Origin: Oribacterium sp. UBA4274
GTDB taxonomy: Bacteria; Bacillota; Clostridia; Lachnospirales; Lachnospiraceae
Length of the DNA: 14,604 nt
Assembly (NCBI GenBank): GCA_002396005.1
Contig: DGVW01000037.1
Location: 1 to 14,604 of the forward strand
Direction of reading: 5' to 3'
The notes under the pieces are model-generated. The model did no database searches, had not been told where the DNA came from, and saw only the letters and a list, made by a program, of their open reading frames with translations. The position numbers and the translations under genes are program-made. Within the stretch, counting starts at the first letter, position 1. The number at the start of each line of letters is the position of its first letter. This document shows, piece by piece, positions 1 to 5,501 of the stretch.

Positions 1-1
1 G

Positions 2-49
2 AGTGATGATGCTTCTGGCAGGATAGAAGATATTAACTGCCGCAAGTAA
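2..49 (+). CDS. Possible 3' end of an upstream gene (partial)
   Basis: Frame 2 is open from the window edge to a TAA at 47-49 and would encode about 15 C-terminal residues (SDDASGRIEDINCRK). An intrinsic terminator begins 31 bp later, which fits the end of a gene. The other two plus frames stop earlier, at 4-6 and 24-26. The fragment is too short to assign to a family, and the frame is chosen only by its longer open stretch and its distance to the terminator. Confidence 0.35.
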   Translation, partial: SDDASGRIEDINCRK

Positions 50-80
50 ACGGAATATAAAACAGACTGCATCTCCTTGA

Positions 81-112
81 CCTTACCGCGCAAACGGTAA
101 GGTTTTTTCTTT
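81..112 (+). terminator. Intrinsic terminator of the upstream unit
   Basis: A perfect 8-bp stem, CCTTACCG (81-88) with CGGTAAGG (95-102), encloses a 6-nt loop and is followed directly by six T residues and then CTTT. This is a standard Rho-independent terminator. It separates whatever lies to the left from the FMN-binding protein gene. Confidence 0.85.
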
Positions 113-146
113 AATAATAATTTTGTTAAATTATATACAACCCCTA

Positions 147-223
147 TGGAAATGTTATAAAATTATGTTATATTAAAAAGACAATCAAGATTATAATCAA
201 TCTTATACATAGGTCATGGGGGA
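147..223 (+). promoter_or_regulatory. Candidate promoter region and RBS for the FMN-binding protein gene
   Basis: The AT-rich gap between the terminator and the gene holds two possible -10 boxes: TATATT (169-174), with a weak -35 TGGAAA (147-152), and a perfect TATAAT (192-197) without a convincing -35. The ribosome-binding site is GGGGGA (218-223), 6 nt before the ATG at 230. The promoter choice is uncertain; the RBS and start are more secure. Confidence 0.35.
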
Positions 224-229
224 CTTTAC

Positions 230-1198
230 ATGAAAAAGAACAATATGCTGCCATTATGTGTGATTGCTGTTGGTGTTGTTGCCGCTGCTGTCACAGGTTT
301 TCAGGCAAGAAATCTTGGTACATCAAGCAGTGTTGCTAAGAGTCAGATTCCTGGAGATGCCGTAACTGTCACAGCTTCAGCTCAGGGTATGGTTGGTCCA
401 GTTACAGTAGAACTTATTGCCAATGCAGACAAGATTTACTCTATCAATGTCATCGAAGCCAACGAGACTGAGAACATCGGTACTTTGGCTGTGGATCAGC
501 TTCCTGCAAGTATATTTGAAGCAAACAGCCTCGATGTTGATGGTGTTACCGGAGCTACCATAACTTCCAATGCCATCAAGTCAGCTTCAGCTCAGGCTCT
601 TGAGAGTGCCGGCTTTGATCCTGCTGCATTTGGCTATAAAGCTGCAGGTGCTGCTGAGACAACAACTATAGATACTTCTGACATCCCTGCCGATGCAACA
701 ACCGCTACAGGTGAGGCTCAGGGTCTTGGTGGTCCTGTTCAGGTTGAGATCACAGCAACAGCTGACAAGATTTACAATGTTGTCGCAACAGGTGAGAATG
801 AAACACCTAATATCGGAACTATGGCTCTTGAACAGCTTCCGGGCGCTATCGTTAATGCCAACAGCCTCGAGGTAGATGCTATCTCCGGCGCAACCATCAC
901 CTCCAACGCTATAATCGAAGCTGCCAAGCAGGCTCTTGAGAGTGCAGGTTTTGACCCTACTTCTTACAGTGGAGCAGGCAGTGCTGATACAGAAAAGAGT
1001 GATGCAGAAGCTGCTGACTCAAAGTCTGCTGACGCAGAAACCAAAACAGCAACAGAAACTGCTGAATCAGCTGAAACAGGCAGCTCTTCTTCAGATGGAC
1101 AGGCTTCAGCAGGAGTAACATCTGCCAATCACGATGCCGCTGCCGGCAAGCTTACAGGTGCTGCTGCTTACCTCAATCGTTATTACACAGCTGTATAA
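230..1198 (+). CDS. Exported protein with two tandem FMN-binding domains
   Basis: This 322-residue protein starts with a short basic segment and a hydrophobic stretch (about residues 7-24) that acts as a signal peptide or membrane anchor; no lipobox cysteine is seen. Two FMN-binding domains of the RnfG/NqrC type follow, at about 44-125 and 155-237. Each ends in the flavinylation motif, DGVTGATITS and DAISGATITS, with predicted acceptors Thr110 and Thr222. In this family ApbE-type transferases link FMN to that threonine outside the cytoplasm. The two domains are an exact-register duplication of 112 residues: LESAGFDP recurs at 124 and 236. Residues 245-300 are a Ser/Ala/Glu/Thr-rich low-complexity tail, and the C-terminus (GKLTG...YLNRYYTAV) was not recognised. 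The gene is monocistronic, with its own terminator. No reductase partner or apbE lies nearby, so the electron donor is unknown. Confidence 0.85.
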   Translation: MKKNNMLPLCVIAVGVVAAAVTGFQARNLGTSSSVAKSQIPGDAVTVTASAQGMVGPVTVELIANADKIYSINVIEANETENIGTLAVDQLPASIFEANSLDVDGVTGATITSNAIKSASAQALESAGFDPAAFGYKAAGAAETTTIDTSDIPADATTATGEAQGLGGPVQVEITATADKIYNVVATGENETPNIGTMALEQLPGAIVNANSLEVDAISGATITSNAIIEAAKQALESAGFDPTSYSGAGSADTEKSDAEAADSKSADAETKTATETAESAETGSSSSDGQASAGVTSANHDAAAGKLTGAAAYLNRYYTAV

Positions 1199-1236
1199 GT
1201 TATCTTTAACAGAGATATATTTCATTCAGTCTTTTT

Positions 1237-1270
1237 ATCCATCCGGTTTCAGAAACCGGGTGGATTTTTT
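1237..1270 (+). terminator. Intrinsic terminator after the FMN-binding protein gene
   Basis: The arm 1237-1249 pairs with 1253-1265 as a 13-bp stem with one G-U pair and a CAG loop, followed by a run of T to 1270. It lies 38 bp after the stop codon and marks a single-gene transcript. Confidence 0.88.
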
Positions 1271-1287
1271 ACATTATCAATGGATAC

Positions 1288-1317
1288 TTGACACCTATAA
1301 TAATTAAAAAGTATAAT
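1288..1317 (+). promoter_or_regulatory. Sigma-A promoter for the TPP riboswitch transcript
   Basis: TTGACA (1288-1293) and TATAAT (1312-1317) both match consensus exactly, separated by 18 bp. The predicted transcription start near 1324 lies just ahead of the riboswitch. This is the strongest promoter by consensus match in the window. Confidence 0.85.
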
Positions 1318-1328
1318 CTTACAGTACA

Positions 1329-1415
1329 AATTAACGGGGAGCTCGTGGACGGGCTGAGAGGGAATCATTAATTCCGACCCATAACCTGATTTGGATAATG
1401 CCAACGTAGGTAAAT
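1329..1415 (+). promoter_or_regulatory. TPP riboswitch (THI element)
   Basis: The conserved thi-box blocks are present in order and spacing: CTGAGA (1354-1359), GACCC (1376-1380), ACCTGAT (1384-1390) and GGATAATGCCAACG (1393-1406). P3 is a minimal 5-bp helix, GCTCG (1341-1345) with CGGGC (1350-1354). A further small hairpin, GGAAT/ATTCC (1361-1365 with 1371-1375), lies before GACCC. Thiamine pyrophosphate binding to this class lowers expression of thiamine synthesis or transport genes. The downstream terminator indicates transcriptional control. All core elements look intact, so the sensor appears functional even though the gene it controls seems damaged. Confidence 0.95.
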
Positions 1416-1436
1416 ATGGAAATTTGATTTATCATG

Positions 1437-1468
1437 AGCGTTATCCCGGAGAGGATAGCGCTTTTTTA
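1437..1468 (+). terminator. Regulated terminator of the TPP riboswitch
   Basis: AGCGTTATCC (1437-1446) pairs with GGATAGCGCT (1453-1462) in a 10-bp stem with one G-U pair, and six T residues follow. It sits between the aptamer and the ribosome-binding site, the expected place for an expression-platform terminator favoured when TPP is bound. No antiterminator partner was worked out. Confidence 0.85.
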
Positions 1469-1504
1469 TTGCGGCAGTATCCATTTTATCCTTGGAGGAA
1501 TAAC

Positions 1505-2071
1505 ATGGAAAAAAAGACAACTGTTTTTGACAATGCACTGATCTGGTTCGGCGCCGGTGTTTCCATAGCAGAAATACTCACAGGTACAACAGACATCCCT
1601 GGGATAATGCTTAAGGCAGGTCTCGGTGTAGCCGGTCTTCTCATAATCATTTTTTCAACCGTTACAACAACATTTCTTGACGCTTTTTCCGCCGGAATCT
1701 CAGGTGAATCTCTCACTGGAAAGCTGAGCGGCAGCTCCATGGCAATAGCTGCCACTGTAGTCGGCGTTGCCGGGGCAGTATTCTATCCTATGGAAGATAT
1801 CACCGGTTTCCTGTACCTGATAGGCTCAGTTTTTGCCCCGATGGTAGCTGTGATGATAGGCACCTACTATATCCTTAAGACCGACTCTTCCTACAAGCCT
1901 TACGATTTTGTCAATCTCATCATCTGGCTTGCAGGTTTTTCAATATATCGTTACCTTATGCAGTTTGACCTGAGCATAGGATATACTCTTCCTGATATAC
2001 TTTTTACCACCGGGCTCACTATTATCGTTGGGAAAAGCTACAGCCGGTTTTTCATTTCACATGCAGCTTAA
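1505..2071 (+). CDS. cytX: CytX-like NCS1 transporter with an apparent in-frame internal deletion
   Basis: The product is 188 residues, about half of the roughly 400 usual for CytX, the presumed hydroxymethylpyrimidine transporter of the NCS1 family. Residues 1-28 (with WFGAGVSIAEILTGT) match the family N-terminus, including the start of TM1. From about residue 29 the sequence resembles the second half of the protein (GIMLKAGLGVAGLL, then FSTVTTTFLDAFSAG) and runs to a normal hydrophobic C-terminus. Roughly 200 central residues, several membrane helices, are missing, yet the frame is open throughout. The start is the ATG at 1505, with GGAGGA (1494-1499) 5 nt upstream; a longer reading from TTG 1391 would begin inside the riboswitch. 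TPP control supports a thiamine-precursor role for the ancestral gene. It is probably a non-functional remnant; a half-size transporter is less likely. Family membership and missing length are from memory of the family, not an alignment. Confidence 0.72.
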   Translation: MEKKTTVFDNALIWFGAGVSIAEILTGTTDIPGIMLKAGLGVAGLLIIIFSTVTTTFLDAFSAGISGESLTGKLSGSSMAIAATVVGVAGAVFYPMEDITGFLYLIGSVFAPMVAVMIGTYYILKTDSSYKPYDFVNLIIWLAGFSIYRYLMQFDLSIGYTLPDILFTTGLTIIVGKSYSRFFISHAA

Positions 2072-2081
2072 TACTGAAACT

Positions 2082-2123
2082 GACGTGAGACTCATTAATA
2101 CTTTGAGTTTCACGTCTTTTTTT
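2082..2123 (+). terminator. Intrinsic terminator after the CytX-like gene
   Basis: The arms 2082-2093 and 2105-2116 form a 12-bp stem with one G-U pair around an 11-nt loop, and seven T residues follow. The terminator lies 10 bp after the stop codon. Confidence 0.85.
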
Positions 2124-2144
2124 ATGAGTAATTAGAGGATAAAA

Positions 2145-2182
2145 TAGACTTAATTGATTTTGTGACTTATATAAAAAATATG
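2145..2182 (+). promoter_or_regulatory. Candidate promoter of the sigma factor operon
   Basis: A sigma-A reading gives TAGACT (2145-2150), 17 bp, TATATA (2168-2173), each matching 4 of 6 consensus positions. The overlapping stretch 2161-2182 (TGTGAC, then AAAAAATATG) resembles the region upstream of the DUF4349 gene at 3805-3827. It may instead be an alternative-sigma promoter read by the factor encoded here. Both readings are tentative. Confidence 0.35.
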
Positions 2183-2250
2183 TGACGAACAGGATTCAAT
2201 TCCTGTGTATTAGTATGAAGGACAAAAAATAGTACCTACGAGGAGCGGAT

Positions 2251-2817
2251 ATGACAGATCAGGAAATAGTAGAGCTCTATGTTGCCAGATCGGAAAATGC
2301 GATAAAAGAGTCTGCCGATAAATACGGTAGTTACTGCACCTATATCGCCATGAACATCTTGTATAACAGAGAGGATAGTGAAGAGTGCGTAAATGACACC
2401 TGGCTCCATACATGGAATGCCATCCCGCCCAAGATTCCTGCCATGCTCAAAACTTTTGTCGGAAAAATCACCCGGAATCTCGCGCTCAATCTCTACGAAA
2501 AACAGAATGCGCAAAAACGGGGCGGAGGTGAAACTACAGCCGTCATAGATGAGCTTTATGAATGCCTTCCGGACACAAGCTCTGACCGTCCTGATGACCT
2601 GCCTGAAAAACTAGCATTAACAGACTGCATCAACCGTTTCCTCGATGCACAAAAGCCTGAATCTCGAAAGATGTTTGTACGCAGATACTGGTATATGTCT
2701 CCCATAAGTGAGATAGCAGAGGATTTTGGATTTACTGAAAGTAAAGTCAAGATGACCTTGAGCCGTATGCGTTCAGCATTATCATCCGAGCTGGAAAAAG
2801 AGGGTATCTCACTATGA
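2251..2817 (+). CDS. RNA polymerase sigma factor, sigma-70/ECF-like
   Basis: The 188-residue protein has the two-domain layout of small sigma-70 factors. Region 2 covers about residues 13-85 and includes EDSEECVNDTWLHTWNAIPP. A variable linker follows, and region 4 covers about 125-180, with a helix-turn-helix (ISEIAEDFGFTESKVKMTLS) for -35 recognition. Length and motifs fit sigma factors common in Lachnospiraceae and related Clostridia. The ribosome-binding site is GAGGAG just ahead of the ATG at 2251. The stop codon overlaps the next start by 4 bp, so the two genes are translationally coupled, as expected for a sigma/anti-sigma pair. The inducing signal and target promoters are unknown; the adjacent lipoprotein gene is a plausible target. 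Confidence 0.88.
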   Translation: MTDQEIVELYVARSENAIKESADKYGSYCTYIAMNILYNREDSEECVNDTWLHTWNAIPPKIPAMLKTFVGKITRNLALNLYEKQNAQKRGGGETTAVIDELYECLPDTSSDRPDDLPEKLALTDCINRFLDAQKPESRKMFVRRYWYMSPISEIAEDFGFTESKVKMTLSRMRSALSSELEKEGISL

Positions 2818-3692
2818 AAAAGGAAAAACTGCTTTTAGATGCAATAGGGGACATAGACGACAGATTCGTTCTTGAGGCGATGCCGGAGAGAGCTGAACGA
2901 GAAGCTGTAATATGTTCTCCGGATCTTACAGATGATATTAACGGTATAAATGTGCCTGACAAATCAGCTGTAGATCATCCCGGCGTCTCCAATCATGTCA
3001 TTTACATGAAAAGATCAAAAACCTTAAAACCTTTTGGTGCCATTGCAGCCGCCATCATCCTGATCATCGGAGTCGGTGTATATATGACAGTTTTCAGAGC
3101 TCACCAGCAAAGCATGACACCAAGTGTACTTAAGGATGAAGCGGCGGTGGAAGGGGCCCTTACGGAAGTTCCGGAAGAAGTTTCTGCAAGTGATGGCATA
3201 AACGAGGAAGCCGCTGAAAAAAGAACCACTCAACCCAAAATGAGAGTTTTGGAGGATACGGAGGACACCAAAGATAACCGTGCCTTGTCACGAATCAGTA
3301 ACCCGTGGACGGATAGTGATACACTTGAAGATGCCATGGCAAATGCAGGATTTGATATTGTGGTGCCAGAGACATTTGACAGCTGCCATGCTTCCGTATA
3401 CAGATCCATGACCGAAAAAATGCTCGAGATTATCTACGTGGATAAGGAGGAGGATGAAGTCCTCCGTATACGTAAATCCACAATAAAAGGTGACATAAGC
3501 GGAGACTACAACAATTATGAAACTGAATACGATGTCGATATTAAGAGTATGAACGTCACCATAAAGGGCAATGCTTCTGATATCTACAATGTGACCTGGT
3601 CCGACGGAACTTATAGCTTCGCAATAACTGTTTCAGAAGGGCAGCATTTTGATGAAGCTATGATGAGAGAATTAATCGATCAGATTTCATAG
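2814..3692 (+). CDS. Probable membrane anti-sigma factor
   Basis: This 292-residue protein has a cytoplasmic N-terminal part (about 1-70) containing LLLDAIGDIDDRFVLEA, a motif typical of anti-sigma-like proteins beside such sigma factors in Firmicutes. One transmembrane helix follows (about 73-94), then an acidic linker (about 100-160). The extracytoplasmic domain starts at NPWTDSDTLEDAMANAGFD (about 163-181) and resembles DUF4367-type domains. The topology suits a protein that holds the sigma factor at the membrane and senses an envelope signal outside. The ATG at 2814 overlaps the sigma stop codon (ATGA). Binding to the sigma factor is inferred from gene order and topology. The DUF4367 label is from memory and moderately certain. 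Confidence 0.72.
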   Translation: MKKEKLLLDAIGDIDDRFVLEAMPERAEREAVICSPDLTDDINGINVPDKSAVDHPGVSNHVIYMKRSKTLKPFGAIAAAIILIIGVGVYMTVFRAHQQSMTPSVLKDEAAVEGALTEVPEEVSASDGINEEAAEKRTTQPKMRVLEDTEDTKDNRALSRISNPWTDSDTLEDAMANAGFDIVVPETFDSCHASVYRSMTEKMLEIIYVDKEEDEVLRIRKSTIKGDISGDYNNYETEYDVDIKSMNVTIKGNASDIYNVTWSDGTYSFAITVSEGQHFDEAMMRELIDQIS

Positions 3693-3752
3693 AGTGATGT
3701 TTATGACCCGACCGAACGCAAATAACGCAGTCGTTTTGAACAGCAAAAGGCC

Positions 3753-3793
3753 CCAAGTTTGAGAGTTCAGCAGCACATAGAACTTGGTGTTTT
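3753..3793 (+). terminator. Weak candidate terminator or hairpin after the anti-sigma gene
   Basis: CCAAGTT (3753-3759) pairs with AACTTGG (3781-3787) across a 21-nt loop, followed by TGTTTT. The T-run is poor and the loop large, so termination may be partial and allow read-through into the DUF4349 gene. The rest of the gap 3693-3877 holds the promoter-like element described separately. Confidence 0.35.
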
Positions 3794-3804
3794 GAACATA
3801 CCTC

Positions 3805-3827
3805 TGAAACTATATATCAAAAATATG
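3805..3827 (+). promoter_or_regulatory. Promoter-like element upstream of the DUF4349 gene
   Basis: TGAAAC (3805-3810) followed by AAAAATATG (3819-3827) resembles 2161-2182 upstream of the sigma gene. TGAAAC is a common -35 for extracytoplasmic-function sigma factors, but no canonical CGTA/CGTC -10 is evident. An alternative sigma-A reading is TTGAAC (3792-3797), 17 bp, TATCAA (3815-3820). Confidence 0.35.
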
Positions 3828-3877
3828 ATGTAAGACTCAAAATATCTTTAAAACGAAAACTGGAAAGGGGAGAAATC

Positions 3878-5023
3878 ATGAAGAAAATTTTCAAAAAAAC
3901 GCAAAGCAAAAATGCTCACGTCATCTTAAGTGTACTTCTTGCTTTTATACTGGTGGCAGCATCCTTAACTGCCTGTGGGCACAGTTCTTCGGCAAATTAT
4001 TCTTCAAAGGGAGGTGCAGATTCCTTCAGTGAGGAAGCCGCACTGGATGCCCCGATGTCCAAAATGGCTGTTAACTCAACAAGAGGAGACTTTGCAGCAG
4101 GTGATGAGGCTGTCGATTACGATGGTGCGGAATATGAAACTGCAGCAGAAAGTTCTGATGGCGGCGATTCTCAGGAGAATATCACACCGGAAAAGATACC
4201 TGAGGACCGCAAACTCATCCGCACAGTTAATCTGTCCTTTGAAACAACAGAGTTTGACACCTTCATAGGTGACCTTCAGCGCATGACAACTGAGCTTGGA
4301 GGCTACATTGAGTCCAGCGATATCAACGGCAATGCCAATACAAACACCAATCGTTACGCTTACTTTACATTGCGCATCCCTAAGCCTCAGGTTGATACTT
4401 TCCTTGACTTTGCTGAGGGCGGCGCCAATCTTACAAGGAAATACGAAAATACTCAGGATATCACATTGAGATATCACGACACAGAATCTCGTAAGAAAGC
4501 CTTGAAAGAAGAGTACGACAGACTCCTCGAGCTTATGGCCAAGGCTGAGTCTGTAGATGCCATCATCAGTATCGAGCAGAGACTTTCAGACATCAGATAC
4601 GAGCTCGATAACTATGAGTCCGACCTCCGCACCTTTGACAATCAGGTAGACTACTCAACTGTTAATGTTGATGTTTCGGAGACAAGCATTTACACGCCGA
4701 CTCCTAAGACCACCTTCTGGGGCAGGGTATCCTCCAATCTCGAGCACAATATCGAAGATATCGTGGATGCTGTCACAGATTTCCTTGTATGGTTCATCTC
4801 AAGTCTGCCTATATTCCTGTTCCTCGCATTGATATGCGGAATCGGTTGGCTCATCATCCATACTCTGATAAAGCTGCATAGCAAAAAGGCTGCAGAAAAA
4901 GCCAAAAGGATGGCCGGAGCTTCAAATACATCTGCCACAAAAGCCGAGGTAGATGCTCATACAATTACAGAAAAGGAAGCAGCTAAATCTGATGCTTCTT
5001 CAGATGAAACTACAGCAAAATAA
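3878..5023 (+). CDS. DUF4349 family lipoprotein
   Basis: The 381-residue protein starts with a lipoprotein signal peptide: a basic N-terminus, a hydrophobic stretch at about 14-29, and lipobox SLTAC with lipidated Cys33. An acidic, low-complexity linker (about 35-110) leads into a DUF4349 domain (about 111-335), beginning RKLIRTVNLSFETTEFDTF. This domain contains a charged coiled-coil region (about 203-253) and ends in a transmembrane helix (about 303-332) with a basic KLHSKKAAEKAKR flank. It is therefore probably anchored at both ends, with the domain outside the cell. The tail (340-381) is Ala/Lys/Glu-rich. The RBS AAAGGGGAG precedes the ATG. No biochemical function is established for the family; the sigma/anti-sigma neighbours suggest an envelope-stress role, which is inference. 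Confidence 0.85.
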   Translation: MKKIFKKTQSKNAHVILSVLLAFILVAASLTACGHSSSANYSSKGGADSFSEEAALDAPMSKMAVNSTRGDFAAGDEAVDYDGAEYETAAESSDGGDSQENITPEKIPEDRKLIRTVNLSFETTEFDTFIGDLQRMTTELGGYIESSDINGNANTNTNRYAYFTLRIPKPQVDTFLDFAEGGANLTRKYENTQDITLRYHDTESRKKALKEEYDRLLELMAKAESVDAIISIEQRLSDIRYELDNYESDLRTFDNQVDYSTVNVDVSETSIYTPTPKTTFWGRVSSNLEHNIEDIVDAVTDFLVWFISSLPIFLFLALICGIGWLIIHTLIKLHSKKAAEKAKRMAGASNTSATKAEVDAHTITEKEAAKSDASSDETTAK

Positions 5024-5121
5024 GAGTAAAATTAATCACCATAAAAAGTTCGACATTTAAACTGAGTTATCTGACAGCAAAAAGATAGCATGAAGATAGC
5101 TCAACTCGTTCAAGTCATCTG

Positions 5122-5157
5122 CGGCAACCCCTTCGGGTTGCCGTATTTTTCTTTTTA
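5122..5157 (+). terminator. Intrinsic terminator after the DUF4349 gene
   Basis: CGGCAACCC (5122-5130) pairs perfectly with GGGTTGCCG (5135-5143) around CTTC, giving a stable UUCG-type cap, and TATTTTTCTTTTT follows. A further 10-bp hairpin, TGAGTTATCT (5063-5072) with AGATAGCTCA (5094-5103), lies between the stop codon and this terminator; its role is unknown. Confidence 0.88.
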
Positions 5158-5166
5158 TGCTATAGT
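5138..5166 (+). promoter_or_regulatory. Candidate glmS promoter overlapping the upstream terminator
   Basis: TTGCCG (5138-5143, 4 of 6 matches) and TATAGT (5161-5166, 5 of 6) are separated by exactly 17 bp. The -35 box is also the last six bases of the upstream terminator stem. A start near 5173-5174 would begin the transcript at the base of the hairpin at 5175, leaving only about 43 nt before the ribozyme cleavage site. Confidence 0.55.
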
Positions 5167-5174
5167 ACGAACCA

Positions 5175-5217
5175 AATGGTGACATACCAGGAGGAACATA
5201 TGAAATGTCGCCATTAG
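5175..5217 (+). other. Hairpin with a five-codon mini-ORF at the ribozyme cleavage site
   Basis: AATGGTGACAT (5175-5185) pairs with ATGTCGCCATT (5205-5215) in an 11-bp stem with one G-U pair. The 19-nt loop (5186-5204) exposes AGGAGG (5189-5194), and ATG (5200-5202) follows 5 nt later. The reading frame is Met-Lys-Cys-Arg-His-stop, and its TAG (5215-5217) spans the predicted glmS ribozyme cleavage point between A5216 and G5217. The hairpin fills almost the whole RNA between the predicted start site and the ribozyme. The pairing and SD-ATG-stop arrangement are seen directly; translation and function are unknown. Confidence 0.5.
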
Positions 5218-5357
5218 CGCCAGGACCGTAATTGGTTGACGAGGATGACAGTTATCGAAAGACTCGGCGGATGCTGCCACGGAATTGTGAATCGAAAGAG
5301 AAAAAAGAAAAAGCGGAATCAACACCGTAACAGAAGTTTTCTCCCTCACTGAAACTA
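5217..5357 (+). ncRNA. glmS ribozyme (glucosamine-6-phosphate-activated)
   Basis: The conserved core of the glmS self-cleaving ribozyme is present in order: GCGCCAGGACC from 5217, TTGACGAGG (5236-5244), TTATCGAA (5252-5259), TCGGCGGATGC (5264-5274) and CACCGTAA (5323-5330), ending in a P4-like helix 5335-5340 with 5351-5356. Cleavage is expected 5' of G5217. In this class glucosamine-6-phosphate acts as the catalytic coenzyme, and the cleaved glmS mRNA is then degraded, giving feedback control. The P4 end is short, without an obvious P4.1 extension, so the 3' boundary is approximate. Its position 145 bp before glmS is as expected. Confidence 0.93.
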
Positions 5358-5398
5358 TTTATTTGCATATTAAAGATTATTGGAAATCCTGATATTTA

Positions 5399-5438
5399 TC
5401 TACTTTCAGAACCATATGATGATATAAGAGAAAGTAGA
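5399..5438 (+). other. Hairpin between the ribozyme and the glmS RBS
   Basis: TCTACTTTC (5399-5407) pairs perfectly with GAAAGTAGA (5430-5438), a 9-bp stem with a 22-nt loop. No T-run follows, so it is not an intrinsic terminator. It lies in the part of the leader left attached to glmS after cleavage and could affect mRNA stability; this is inference. Confidence 0.4.
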
Positions 5439-5501
5439 AAAACACAACGCAGGTTATTCTTTGTATGCATATATCTTTTTCAGATGAGAGGAGATTTTTT
5501 T

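Noticed and set aside
693..1118. Two 60-codon frames inside the FMN-binding protein gene
   Set aside because: They are shifted-frame readings of the duplicated domains and low-complexity tail, rich in Gln and Leu from repeated codons.
1391..1504. Extended N-terminus of the CytX-like gene from TTG 1391
   Set aside because: It would start inside the TPP riboswitch core and run through its terminator; the ATG at 1505 has a proper SD and a family-like N-terminus.
2189..2206. ACAGGA-TTCAAT-TCCTGT, resembling a tRNA T-arm or phage attachment site
   Set aside because: No other tRNA arm is nearby and no second copy was seen; it is a simple 6-bp inverted repeat in the sigma leader.
4076..4477. 133-codon minus-strand frame opposite the DUF4349 gene
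   Set aside because: It is antisense to a well-supported gene, with no SD or recognisable domain.
5484..5501. glmS start at ATG 5484
   Set aside because: It would add six residues before the essential N-terminal Met-Cys, and the SD lies downstream of it.
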